From Theocolax elegans (Eukaryota; Arthropoda; Insecta; Hymenoptera; Cerocephalidae): a stretch of DNA of 64,000 nt. The position numbers and the translations under genes are program-made. The notes under the pieces were generated by a model, which did not search any database, was not told the origin of the DNA, and was given only the letters and a program-made list of their open reading frames with translations. The stretch is from positions 9,513,125 through 9,577,124 of the forward strand of contig CM047429.1 of the NCBI GenBank assembly GCA_026168455.1. Reading direction: 5' to 3'. Each line of letters opens with the position of its first letter. Within the stretch, counting starts at the first letter, position 1. This document shows, one piece after another, positions 42,201 to 54,700 of the stretch.

Positions 42201-43766
42201 AAGATTTTACCGCAACTACAACCGCAAACGATCCAACACCCAGCACAAAACGAAGTAAATAAACCAAAAATAAAAATCATTTCGGACAGAACTTCCCGCG
42301 AGACTCAAACAGATAATCAGCAAAATTTCGTTATAAATAAAGATCAAGAAGCTTTAATAGTTAAAAAGAACAGCACGACGCTTTTAGATAATATTTTGGG
42401 AGACGAAAAATTAGAATTTGTTATTGATGTGCAACGCGACAACTCAAAAAGCGAAAAAGGTGTTCAAATCAATATTTGGGAACGTCCCAAACACACAAAA
42501 TTACCGATAGAAATCCCAGTGAATAATGACAAAAATCCAAAGGATAAGCAACAACCACCTGAATACAAGAATTTCATTAGGACAGATCATGTGCCTATAG
42601 CAGTTGGAAACGCACATGACACCAATGCTTTAGCGGATCTATCTACAATCACCGAATTTATTAACCAAAATAGTCCTACTCAAAATTCTGTTTCGAACGT
42701 TAAACAAATCCCAGAACTTAGCCCGTCAGAAAATACATTTTTTGACGTAGGCCCATTTACAAATAATTGCGAAGAAAATTTCGACTATATACTTCGAAAT
42801 TCAGAACAAAATTCACCAAATTCAGAAAGTACATACAGAGGTAGATTCAGGGTATACGAACCAAGAGAATATTTCTGTGAACCGGACGAGGTTCTTATAC
42901 ATTCTTACGATATTCCAGCGGATATCCCTGGAAACTGTCTGTTTTACTGTCTTATAAAATTATGTGAATTAAATATTTCTGCCATCGAATTAAGGAGGAG
43001 ATTATTAAAATCTCCTGTACTCGAAAATTGTGGAGATCCCTCAGAAGCCAAAAGAATTTTAAAATCAGAAACCGAATTCGGCGACGCTGATTGTGTCTAC
43101 ATTTTTGCTCATACGTTTCGGCAAAATATTTGCGTACATTATGAATTGGATAATGGACAATTTATGTACAATTGCTACTTAGCAAACTCAGTATCGAATT
43201 TTATTCATTTACATCTAAAAGGCAATCATTTTACGCCTTATATTAGAAGGGAAGATTTTAACTCTTCTAAAACTACGTTTATCAGTGACGACGAAAACCT
43301 ACAGGAACCACTAGATCCAAAAACTGGAAAATATCAGGAAGATATAAACGGACCACCATGTCCTAAAACTGGAAATAACAATGAACATCTTGAAAAGAAC
43401 AATCAACTATCTCACAGTGAAAATAAAGATAATTATGATAAAAGTACAAAATCTCCAAATCTTATAACCGAAAACGAGAACCTCGAACAACCCAGTGATA
43501 TATTTGACAAACAATCAACTCCTCGCATTACTCAAAATGCACGACCACCAAGAGAAAAACCTCCATGGACAATACCAAATATAGACGATAGTCCTCAACT
43601 CGGACAGTCTAATAATATCTTAAATAAAACGCTAATTCCTCATATTGTAAGGAATGCTCGACCCCCAAGAGAAAAGCCCCCTTGGGAAATTCCAGATAAT
43701 CAAAACAGTCCACCTTTCACTCATGTCATACCAGTGAAAGCCCCTCCCCCCTTTTCCCCTTAGAAA
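39253..43766 (+). CDS. pol: Pol of the outer element: PR-RT-RNase H plus OTU-like domain, no integrase
   Basis: No ATG is used: the frame is entered by -1 frameshifting, and the first near-start codon is TTG at 39333. Numbering from that TTG, the protease has D36-S-G-A. The RT (about 300-480) has YLDD at 457-460. RNase H (about 595-730) has TTDASD and DALSR. Then, where an integrase is expected, there is none: no HHCC and no DDE. Residues about 810-900 contain 'ILAIRNADNSFYLCRNL' and 'IPIQWL', possibly a BAH- or Tudor-like fold (weak). A disordered linker follows. At about 1190-1305 is an OTU-like cysteine protease with 'DIPGNCLFYC' (D1197, C1202) and 'GNHFTPY' (H1299). The Pro-rich tail has two 'ARPPREKPPW' repeats. 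The frame is open over 1476 codons. Confidence 0.85.
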
Positions 43767-44651
43767 TCACTACATTATCGTTATTCGAACATTAATTCTT
43801 TTAAGAATAGCATAAACCTTTTTTTTGCGACCCCGGACGGAACGCGTCCGTGGTCTGCTGCTAAAAAGAAGTCAACCTCACGAAAATTTGATAAAAGTTT
43901 AGTTATTATATCACCCAAGTATAATTTCAACGTAAACTATTATCTTATTCTATTTCAAATAATGACTTTACCATATACTCTATTACTAATACCTTTAAAC
44001 CGTCAGAAACAAACATTACTTGTAAAGACTTATCAAAAAATAAATCCCCCCCTTCTAACCCTTATTATTATAAACTCACATTGATATATCATCTCAGTTG
44101 ACATAGATAAATTAAAACAATTAAACAAGGAAATTAATAAAAGGTCAATGAACTTAATTAGCATATAGAGTTGCGAGTTTAATAAAAAATACAAGCTTGT
44201 TCAAAAAAAAAGTAGAAAAGAAAGTAAAGGTGTCTCTTCCTTAATAACACTAAATTTATACTTAATGTCTTATTTACTCGTTGCCAAACAAAAAAAACAC
44301 GATAAACCACTCGTTCCACACCACTCACTAGATACTAAGAAAATAATATTGTAAACGGGAAAGGTCCCGATGAAATTGTGATTGTTACTGCTAAATTCCT
44401 TGTGTACATTTTTTTTGGTTATATTTTTTATACAAAAACATGTCTACCTTGATTATTCCATAATCCTTATCATCCTAGTCGCAGGAAATGATGCAAATCT
44501 AACCGTATACCAATGCGAAAATTCGCATCATTGTTAAAAATAGTATAACAAGAGATTGTAACCAACTTTTACCCATATTTTTCGACATAAATAATATATG
44601 GCATAAATTTCCACCAATAGCGGAATATACTTAGAATCAGATTTAAACAGA
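43767..44651 (+). other. Spacer between pol and envelope fragment
   Basis: Mostly AT-rich and non-coding. A short frame at about 44430-44537 reads as a hydrophobic segment ending ILVAG and then a Cys-containing start ('LTVYQCEN'), possibly the signal peptide and first residues of the lost envelope protein. GCGACCCCGGACG at 43829 recurs as GCGACCCTGGACG at 46583, just before the 3' LTR. Confidence 0.5.
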
Positions 44652-45233
44652 ATGCAAGAACATATACTGTTCCCTATGGAACACCAGGCTTTCACCTACG
44701 ATATTTCTAGAAAGCTTGCAAACAAGATCAACATGATGACACAAGGACACTTCGTGAACCTCATAGATGAAGAATATTTGCTAACTAGATCTAAATCCAT
44801 ATTTCAATCACTAACATCAAAATTATTCACTTTTGGCACTTATTGTGCCGCCCTTATTGGAATAATCACGATTTGTCAGTTTATCCGAACTCTTGTTAGC
44901 ATTGGAATAAGATCATACACACTACACAGAGCCTATGGGTGCAGCAGACACTTACTTGCAGCCATATTTAGCTCTTTGACTCAGTTATTTATGCACCTTG
45001 CTCAACAGGCAGCAACGTCAAAGAATGATAACGCTAGTAATAATAATGATAGCGACAGCGAAGATCCATCAATTGATAACATATCACATCAACCCAATCA
45101 TAGAGACAGTATTGCCTTGCGAGCTCCTAGACTAAATCGACCATCCCAAATCCATACTACTTCCCCAAGACGAGTGTCATTCTCTCCTAATGATGTCCAA
45201 ATTGATCCCCCAGTCCAACATGAACAATAATCA
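44652..45233 (+). pseudogene. env: Envelope-like glycoprotein, C-terminal fragment (192 aa)
   Basis: The frame is open from a TAA near 44605 (before the ATG at 44652) to 45233. Residues 1-55 are an amphipathic stretch with 'EHILFPMEHQAF'. About 60-83 is a long hydrophobic membrane anchor. A basic segment, a second hydrophobic patch (about 95-120) and an acidic, Ser/Asn-rich cytoplasmic tail follow. This is the layout of the membrane-proximal end of a retroelement envelope. The motif pattern before the anchor reminds me of glycoproteins captured from chuvirus-like RNA viruses of arthropods, but that is only an impression. Most of the ectodomain is missing, so it cannot act in entry. Confidence 0.55.
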
Positions 45234-46595
45234 TTTATACCTGTATGGAACTCCTTTTTTTAAAATAAAAAAAATATAAGTTAGAAAGTAATAACGATAA
45301 AATAATTTGTATGTTCTCATTTCTTTTGTGATTACAATCCCAATACATCGCAACCTTATCTCGTAAATAGTCACTAACAATAGATACTAGAGTAAACAAC
45401 CATAGTTCAGATAAATTCATACGTAAATAAAGTATCTACGTCACTCACAATATAACGTAATAAATCAAAAAAGGAATAGGAAAGTAAATAAAGAATATTA
45501 TAATAATAAATTATGCTGTTATTGTTTACACATATGTACAACTAGGAAAATTTCTTCTAATTAAACAATAGGATATGACTATAATAAAATTTTTTGCGAA
45601 CCAATTGAACAAAGAAAATCATGTACAAGGAAGAGAAAACTTAAATCTCATTGGACACACAGTAAGTCAATAGTAATTCGAATGGTTACATGAATTTCAT
45701 AATATTGCGCTCGCAACGCTAACCTTGTATGCAATTAATTAGTGACAATAAAGGTACCTTCTTCCCCCCCCCCTTGGAATTAATCAATTTAGTTTTTGAT
45801 TTCAGATAACATTAACAAATTCTAGCCCACAGCCTACCAAATGACAAATGAATGTTGATCGAGAATCCTGACAAAACGATAAATCATATGATGACATCGA
45901 AAAATAAACAATTTTCATAAATACGGAATTATTTAAATATTGGAATCAGTATGAGAATATACAATGAAACAAACAATAACGACACATGAAATCCTCATTA
46001 TACCACAATCCATTTATGGCCAACATCTAACGTACTTATGCACCTATTCAAACCATGATAAATCTACATTAGACCTACCACTCCGCATCCAGACAGAAGG
46101 AAGATTATACGCGAACTCACATCAATCAACGAAGAACAAGAAATTAATCGCATTTAATTACGAACATATTTTTTTTACACTGACATTGCGTTAAGTGAAT
46201 ATATAATAATAATGTAAATCAAATATTTTTTTTAGTATGAAAAAGTATGCACGTATGAACACACCTCTAACAATCAACACAAGTATGGATGAATGATAAG
46301 AATGCCTTAAACAACGATTAATGCAGTGATCTCGGAAATACGAACATTCAAAGCAATACTATTATATTATATATTACATATTGTATACGTAATTTCTTCA
46401 TATATTACAAATCATATTATACTGTAAAAAAAAAAAAATCATATAATTTCTGTAAGAACTGGCTGTCCCCAAACGCAACGAAAATTGTATAGATAAGTAC
46501 ACTGACACACATACATACACTACACTAACTAACCCTTATTGTTAACACACCGTATGACGGCTTCATCGAGGACGATGAAGTTGCGACCCTGGACG
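45234..46595 (+). other. 3' untranslated region of the outer element
   Basis: AT-rich and non-coding, with a poly-C run at about 45766-45774. It ends with the hairpin CTTCATCG-AGGA-CGATGAAG (46561-46580) and GCGACCCTGGACG directly before the 3' LTR. No typical polypurine tract is seen at the LTR border. Confidence 0.6.
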
Positions 46596-46947
46596 TGTTA
46601 CGTGGAATAAATTCCTCGTAACTCCTCTCGTTCTTTCTCATCGACATCGGATCCTTTACATCCGTTGCCAGTGGAAAAGCCCGAGAGGAGAAGAACTCCG
46701 AGTTGCATCTAAGGAGTCCCCACTTGTAAATGCGATAACGTTAATGCTGACCCTAGCATTAACGTTCTTCGCGCAAGGGTCTCACACGCTCGAGTGAGTG
46801 AATCAGTCAGCCTCGACAGTTCGCTCCGAATAGTCACAAATGTAAGTTATATAGAGGACCACTCGAGTCCTAAATGTAATAAAGTATTACCGTTTCGCCA
46901 CACGCAATCTCTCATTATTCTCCAGGTATCGATCATCCCACGTAACA
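46596..46947 (+). mobile_element. 3' LTR of the outer Ty3/gypsy element (352 bp)
   Basis: Same termini as the 5' LTR and about five substitutions apart from it (for example GTACTCC versus GAACTCC in the stretch near 46692). ATAT (46948-46951) is the target duplication, followed by the interrupted satellite monomer (CCATCGAGAACTAAAAAG). Confidence 0.95.
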
Positions 46948-49900
46948 ATATCCATCGAGAACTAAAAAGCAGCCATCCGAGAAAAAGTATTTTTTGTGTA
47001 TATATTACTTAAAATAATTTTTGGTTTACCTACACAAACACTGCTATAAAAAAAATGTAAAATTTGTTACAATATATTATGTGTTTGCTTATAACATATC
47101 GGCGGATATCTACGAGGCGAGACACTCTCGGCGCGTCGTCCAGATTGTCTCGCCTCGTAGATATCCATCGAGAACTAAAAAGCAGCCATCCGAGAAAAAG
47201 TATTTTTTGTATATATAAAATATTAAAAATAATTTTCGGTTTACCTACACGAACACAGCTATAAAAAAAATGTAAAATTTGTTACAATATATTGTGTGAT
47301 TCCTTATAACATATCGGTGGATATCTAAGAGGCGAGACACTCTCGGCGCATCGTTCAGAATGTCCCGCCTCGTAGATATCTATCGAGAACTAAAAAGGAG
47401 CCATCCGAGAAAAAGTATTTTTTGTATATATAAAATATTAAATATAATTTTCGGTTTACCTACACAAACACAGCTATAAAAAAAATGTAAAATTTGTTAC
47501 AATATATTGTGTGATTCCTTATAACATATTGGTGGACATCTAAGAGGCGAGACACTCTCGGCGCGTCGTTCAGATTATCTCGCCTGGTCGATATCCATCG
47601 AGAACTAAAAAGCAGCCATCCGAGAAAAAGTAGTTTTTGTGTATATATTACTTAAAATAATTTTTGGTTTACCTACACAAACACTGCTATAAAAAAAATG
47701 TAAAATTTGTTACAATATATTATGTGTTTGCTTATAACATATCGGTGGATACTTCTAAGAGGCGAAGACCACTCTCGGCGCATCGTTCAGAATGTCCGCC
47801 TCGTAGATATCCTATCGAGAACTAAAGAAGCCATCCGAGAAAACAGTATTTTTGTATATATAAACTATTAAATATAATTTTCGGTTTACCTTACACAAAC
47901 ACAGCTATAAAAAAAATGTAAAATTTGTTACAATATATTGTGTGATTCCATATAACATATTGGTGGACATCTAAGAGGGCGAGACACTCTCGGCGCGTCG
48001 TTCAGATTATCTCGCCTGGTCGATATCCATCGAGAACTAAAAAGCAGCCATCCGGAGAAAAAGGTAGTTTTTGTGTATATATTACTTAAAATACTTTTGG
48101 TTTACCCTACACATATCCACATGCTATGAAAAAAATGTAAATTTGGTAACAATATATTATGTGTTTGCTTATAACATATCGGCGGATATCTACGAGGCGA
48201 GACACTCTCGGCGCGTCGTCCAGATTGTCTCGCCTCGTAGATATCCATCGAGAACTAAAAAGCAGCCATCCGCGAAAAAGTATTTTTTGTATATATAAAA
48301 TATTAAAAATAATTTTCGGTTTACCTACACAAACACAGCTATAAAAAAAATGTAAAATTTGTTACAATATATTATGTGTTTGCTTATAACATATTGGCGG
48401 ATATCTACGAGGCGAGACACTCTCGGCGCGTCGTTCATATTGTCTCGCCTCGTAGATATCCATCGAGAACTAAAAAGCAGCCATCCGAGAAAAAGTATTT
48501 TTTGTATATATAAAATATTAAAAATAATTTTCGGTTTACCTACACAAACACAGCTATAAAAAAAATATAAAATTTATTACAATATATTATGTGTTTCCTT
48601 ATAACATAACGGCGGATATCAACGAGGCGAGACACACTCGGTGCATCTTCCAGATTATCTCGCCTCGTAGATATCCATCGAGAACTAAAAAGCAGCCATC
48701 CGAGAAACAGTATTTTTTGTGTATATAAAATACTAAAAATAATTTTTTGTTTACCTACACAAACACAGCTATAAAAAAAATGTAAAATTTGTTACAATAT
48801 ATTGTGTGATTCCTTATAACATAACGGCGGATATCTACGAGGCGAGACACTCTCGGCGCGTCGTTTAGATTGTCTCGCCTTGTAGATATCCATCGTGAAC
48901 TGAAAAGCAGCCATCCGAGAAAAAGTATTTTTTGTATATAAAATATTAAAAATAATTTTCGGTTTACCTACACAAACACAGCTATAAAAAAAATGTAAAA
49001 TTTGTTACAATTTATTATGTGTTTGCTTATAACATATCGGCGGATATCTACGAAGCGAGACACTCTCGGCTCGTCGTTTAGATTGTCTCGCCTCGTAGAT
49101 ATTTATCGAGAACTAAAAAGCAGCCATCCGAGAAACAGTATTTTTTGTGTATATAAAATACTAAAAATAATTTTTTGTTTATCTACACAAACACAGCTAT
49201 AAAAAAAAATGTAAAATTTGTTACAATATATTGTGTGATTCCTTATAACATAACGGCGGATATCTACGAGGCGAGACACTCTCGGCGCGTCGTTCAGATT
49301 ATCTCGCCTGGTAGATATCCATCGAGAACTAAAAAGCAGCCATCCGAGAAAAAGTATTTTTTTGTATTTATTACTAAATTAATTTTCGGCTCACATTCAC
49401 AAACACTGCTACAATAAAAGTATAAAATTCGTACAATAAATTATGTGTTTGCTTTTTAGTTCTCGATGGATATCTACGAGGCGAGACAATCTAAACAATG
49501 CGCCGTGAGTGTCGCGCCTCGAAGGTTCTACGCGACAATAATCAGTCGCCGCAGCGTTCCGAGAAAAAGTATTTTTGTGTATATATGACTAAAAATAATT
49601 TTCGGTTACCTACACAAACACTGCTATTAAAAAAAATGTAAAATTTGTTACAATATATTGTGTGATTCTTTATAACATAACGGCGGATATCTACGAGGCG
49701 AGACACTCTCGGCGCGTCGTTCAGATTGTCTCGCCTTGTAGATATCCATCGAGAACTAAAAAGCAGCCATCCGAGAAAAAGTATTTTTTGTATATATAAA
49801 ATATTAAAAATAATTTTCGGTTTACCTACACAAACACAGCTATAAAAAAAATGTAAAATTTGTTACAATATATGTGTGATTCCTTATAACATAACGGCGG

Positions 49901-51530
49901 ATATCTACGAGGCGAGACACTCTCGGCGCGTCGTTCAGATTATCTCGCCTGGTAGATATCCATCGAGAACTAAAAAGCAGCCATCCGAGAAAAAGTATTT
50001 TTTTGTATTTATTACTAAATTAATTTTCGGCTCACATTCACAAACACTGCTACAATAAAAGTATAAAATTCGTAACAATAAATTATGTGTTTGCTTTTTA
50101 GTTCTCGATGGATATCTACGAGGCGAGACAATCTAAACAATGCGCCGTGAGTGTCGCGCCTCGAAGGTTCTACGCGACAATAATCAGTCGCCGCAGCGTT
50201 CCGAGAAAAAGTATTTTTTGTGTATATATGACTAAAAATAATTTTCGGTTTACCTACACAAACACTGCTATTAAAAAAATGTAAAATTTGTTACAATATA
50301 TTGTGTGATTCTTTATAACATAACGGCGGATATCTACGAGGCGAGACACTCTCGGCGCGTCGTTCAGATTGTCTCGCCTTGTAGATATCCATCGAGAACT
50401 AAAAAGCAGCCATCCGAGAAAAAGTATTTTTTGTATATATAAAATATTAAAAATAATTTTCGGTTTACCTACACAAACACAGCTATAAAAAAAAATGTAA
50501 AATTTGTTACAATATATTGTGTGATTCCTTATAACATATCGGTGGATATCTAAGAGGCGAGACACTCTCGGCGCGTCGTTCAGCATGTCCCGCCTTGTAG
50601 ATATCCATCGAGAACTAAAAAGCAGCCATCCGAGAAAAAGTATTTTTTGCGTATATATTACTAAAAATAATTTTCGGTTTACCTACACAATCACTTCTAT
50701 TAAAAAAATGTATAATTTGTTACAATATATTATGTGTTTGCTTATAACATATCGGTGGATATCTACGAGGCAGGACACTCTCGGCGCGTCGTTCAGATTA
50801 TCTCGCCTGGTAGATATCCATCGAGAACTAATAAGCAGCCATCCGAGAAAAAGTATTTTTTGTATATATAAAATATTAAAAATAATTTTCGGTTTACCTA
50901 CACAAACACAGCTATAAAAAAAAATGTAAAATTTGTTACAATATATTGTGTGATTCCTTATAACATATCGGTGGATATCTAAGAGGCGAGACACTCTCGG
51001 CGCGTCGTTCAGCATGTCCCGCCTTGTAGATATCCATCGAGAACTAAAAAGCAGCCATCCGAGAAAAAGTATTTTTTGCGTATATATTACTAAAAATAAT
51101 TTTCGGTTTACCTACACAATCACTTCTATTAAAAAAATGTATAATTTGTTACAATATATTATGTGTTTGCTTATAACATATCGGTGGATATCTACGAGGC
51201 AGGACACTCTCGGCGCGTCGTTCAGATTATCTCGCCTGGTAGATATCCATCGAGAACTAATAAGCAGCCATCCGAGAAAAAGTATTTTTTGTATATATAA
51301 AATATTAAAAATAATTTTCGGTTTACCTACACAAACACAGCTATAAAAAAAAATGTAAAATTTGTTACAATATATTGTGTGATTCCTTATAACATATCGG
51401 TGGATATCTAAGAGGCGAGACACTCTCGGCGCGTCGTCCAGATTGTCTCGCCTCGTAGATATCCATCGAGAACTAAAAAGCAGCAATCCGAGAAAGAGTA
51501 TTTTTTGTATATATAAAATATTAAAAATAA
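46948..51530. repeat. Hairpin satellite array, right block (about 21 monomers)
   Basis: Monomers of about 214 bp. A typical one at 47104-47166 has a perfect 21-bp inverted repeat (47104-47124 with 47146-47166) around a 21-nt loop CTCTCGGCGCGTCGTCCAGAT-type. Then come TCGAGAACTAAAAAGCAGCC, an AT-rich spacer with ATAATTTTCGGTTTACCTAC, and TTACAATATATT. Two variant monomers (about 49455-49570 and 50095-50210) have the hairpin and its flank inverted. The last part shows a 429-bp dimer repeated nearly exactly (50585-51013 and 51014-51442). Open frames here, up to 156 codons, come from the repeat and are not genes. Confidence 0.95.
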
Positions 51531-51765
51531 CTAGCCAAAAACGCTCGCTTCGCACGCGATTAAAACAAGGTTTGGGACACAATATTGAAAAAAATACAAT
51601 ATCGAAAGAAACTGTAATAGAAGAATCACAAAATTATAAAGAAGAATTACAAACAAAGATACTGGAAAAACAAGTATTGACAAAAACAAAAACAAGAAAT
51701 AGTCAACAAAAATTATATTGAAGACAAAAATATTAATATATTAAAACATGGTATTAAAATAAAAA
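51531..51765. other. Junction between the two satellites
   Basis: A short unique stretch begins within a satellite spacer (ATTAAAAATAACTAGCC) and is A-rich and purine-rich with weak coding look (Lys/Glu-rich). The 59-bp satellite follows. No gene is supported. Confidence 0.6.
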
Positions 51766-54700
51766 ATATCCAGGAAATCCCGTAATTCATGGAGTCTTTC
51801 TGAAATATTTCAACAATTCCCAAAATTTCTAGGAAATCCCGTAACTTGTAGCGTCATCCCGAAATACCTCATAAATTCCCGAAATATCCTGGAAATTCCA
51901 CAATTAGTGGAGACATTTCGAAATACCTCAGAAATTCCCGAAATAACCAGGAAATCCCTTAATTTGTAGAGTTATCCAAAAATACCACATAAATTCCCGA
52001 AATATCCAGGAAATACCATAATTAGTGGAGTTTTTTTTTTAAATATTTCAGAAATTTCCGAAATATCCAGGAAATTCCACAATTAGTGGAGATATTTCGA
52101 ACTACCTCAGAAATTCCCGAAATATCCAGGAAATTCCGTATTTAGTATACTCATCCCGAATTTCCTCAGAAATTCCCGAAATATCCAGGAAATCCCGTAA
52201 TTAGTAGCGTCATCCCAAAATAAATCGGAAATTTCTGAAATATCCAGGAAATACCACAATTAGTGGATACGTTCGAAAATACCTCAGAAATTCCCGAAAT
52301 ATCCAGGAAAATCCCTTAATTTGTAGAGTTATCCAGAAATTCCTCAGAATTACCGAATGATCTAGGAAATCCCGTAACTAGTGGAGTGCTCTCTGAAATA
52401 TTTCAGAAAATCCCGAAATATACAGGAAATTCCGTAAGTTCGTAGATCATCCCGAATTTCCACAGAAATTCGCGTAATATCCAGGAAATCCCGTAATTGT
52501 TAGATTCACTCCCGAATTTACTCAGATATTCCCGAAATATCCAGGAAATACCATAATTAGTAGGAGTCCTTTCTGAAAATATTGTCAAAAATTCCGCGAA
52601 ATATCCCAGGAAATCCCTTATTTAGTAGCGTTATCCAGAAATACCTCAGAAATTCCCAAATATCCAGGAAATTCCGTTATTATTGGTGTTACCCCGAATT
52701 TCCTCAGAAATTCCGAAAGATCCAGGAAATCCCGTAGATTGGTAGAGGTCATCACGAAATTCCTCAGATATTCCAGAAATATCGAAGGAAATCCCATAAT
52801 TAGTAGAGTTATCGCAAAATACCATCAGAAATTCCCGAAATATTCCAGGAAATCCCGTAATTAGTGGAGTCCTTCTGAAATATTTCAGAAATTCCCGAAA
52901 TATCCAGGAAATCCCTTAATTTGTAGAGTTATCCAGAAATACCTCAGAAATTCCCGAAATATCCAGGAAATCCCGTAATTAGTAGCGTCATCCCGAAATA
53001 CCTCAGAAATTCCCGAATATCCAGGAAATCCCTTATTTTGTAGAGTTTTCCAAAAATACCACAGAAATTCCAGAAATATCCAGGAAATACCATAATTAGT
53101 AGCGTCATCCCGAAATACCTCAGAAATTCTCGAAATATCCAGGAAATCCCTTAATTTGTAAAGTTATCCAGAAATTCCTCAGAAATTCCCGAAATATCCA
53201 GGAAATCCCGTAATTAGTGGAGTCTTTCTGAAATATTTCAGAAATTCCCGAAATATACAGGAAATTCCGTATTTAGTAGATTCATTCTGAATTTCCACAG
53301 AAATTTGCGTATTATCAAGGAAATCCCGTAATTGGTAGAATCATCCCGAAATACCTCGGAATTCCCATAAGATCCAGGAAATCCCGTAATTGGTAGATTC
53401 ATCCCGAATTTCCTCAGATATTCCCGAAATATCCAGGAAATAACATAAATAGTGGAGTCTTTCTGAAATATTTCAGAAATTCCCGAAATATCCAGGAAAT
53501 AACATAAATAGTGGAGTCTTTCTGAAATATTTCAGAAATTCCCGAAATATCCAGGAAATCCCTTATTTAGTAGAGTTATCCAGAAATACCTCAGAAATTC
53601 CCGAAATATCCAGGAAATTCCGTTATTATTGGTCTTATCCCGAATTTCCCCAGAAATTCCCGAAAGATCCAGGAAATCCCCTAATTGGTAGAGTCATCAC
53701 GAATTTCCTCAGCTATTCCCGAAATATCATGGAAATCCCGTAATTAGTAGCGTCATTCCACAATATCTCAGAAATTCCCGAAATATCCTGGAAATCCCGT
53801 AATTAGTAGAGTTATCCAGAAACACCTCAGAAATTCCCGAAATATCCAGGAAATCCCTTATTTTGTAGAGTTTTACAAAAATACCACAGAAATTCCTGAA
53901 ATATCCAGGAAATACCATAAATAGTGGAGTCTTTCTGAAATATTTCAGAAATTCCCGAAATATCCAGGAAATTCCTTATTTAGTAGAGTTATCCAGAAAT
54001 ACCTCAGAAATTCCCGAAATATCGAGGAAATTCCTTTATTATTGGTGTTATCCCGAATTTCCCCAGAAATTCCCGAAAGATCCAGGAAATCCCGTAATTG
54101 GTAGAATCATCACGAAATTCCTCAGATATTCCCGAAATATCCGGAAATCCCGTAATTAGTAGCGTCATTCCACAATATCTCAGAAATTCCCGAAATATCC
54201 TGGAAATCCCGTAATTAGTAGAGTTATCCAGAAACACCTCAGAAATTCCCGAAATATCCAGGAAATCCCTTATTTAGTAGAGTTATCCAAAAATACCACA
54301 GAAATTCCTGAAATATCCAGGAAATACCATAAATAGTGGAGTCTTTCTGAATATTTCAGAAATTCCCGAATATCCAGGAAATTCCTTATTTAGTAGAGTT
54401 ATCCAGAAATACCTCAGAAATTCCCGAAATATCGAGGAAATTCCTTTATTATTGGTGTTATCCGAATTTCCCCAGAAATTCCCGAAAGATCCAGGAAATC
54501 CCGTAATTGGTAGAATCATCACGAAATTCCTCAGATATTCCCGAAATATCCGGAAATCCCGTAATTAGTGGAGTCTCTCTGAAATATTTCCGAAATTCCC
54601 GAAATATACAGGAAATTCCGTAATTAGTAGATTTTATCCGAATTTGCACAGAAATTCGCGTAATATCAGGAAATCCCCGTAAATGGTAGAATCTTCCGAA

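Larger units (their letters stand above)
21836..46947 (+). mobile_element. Outer Ty3/gypsy element, about 15.0 kb without the nested insertion
   Basis: It has 352-bp LTRs and an ATAT target duplication splitting a hairpin-satellite monomer. The order inside is PBS, a long AT-rich leader, gag (37045-39255), pol (39253-43763) and an envelope-like fragment (44652-45230). A 10.1-kb minus-strand element is inserted in the leader (24587-34675). Pol is fully open over 1476 codons, but gag has three in-frame stops and env is truncated, so this copy is probably immobile. No integrase is found anywhere in it. The region just before the 3' LTR (46561-46595) shows a perfect 8-bp hairpin CTTCATCG/CGATGAAG instead of an obvious polypurine tract. 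Confidence 0.9.

Noticed and set aside
50254..51582. 110- and 156-codon frames in the hairpin satellite
   Set aside because: They follow the repeat period and include the hairpin in both directions; not genes.
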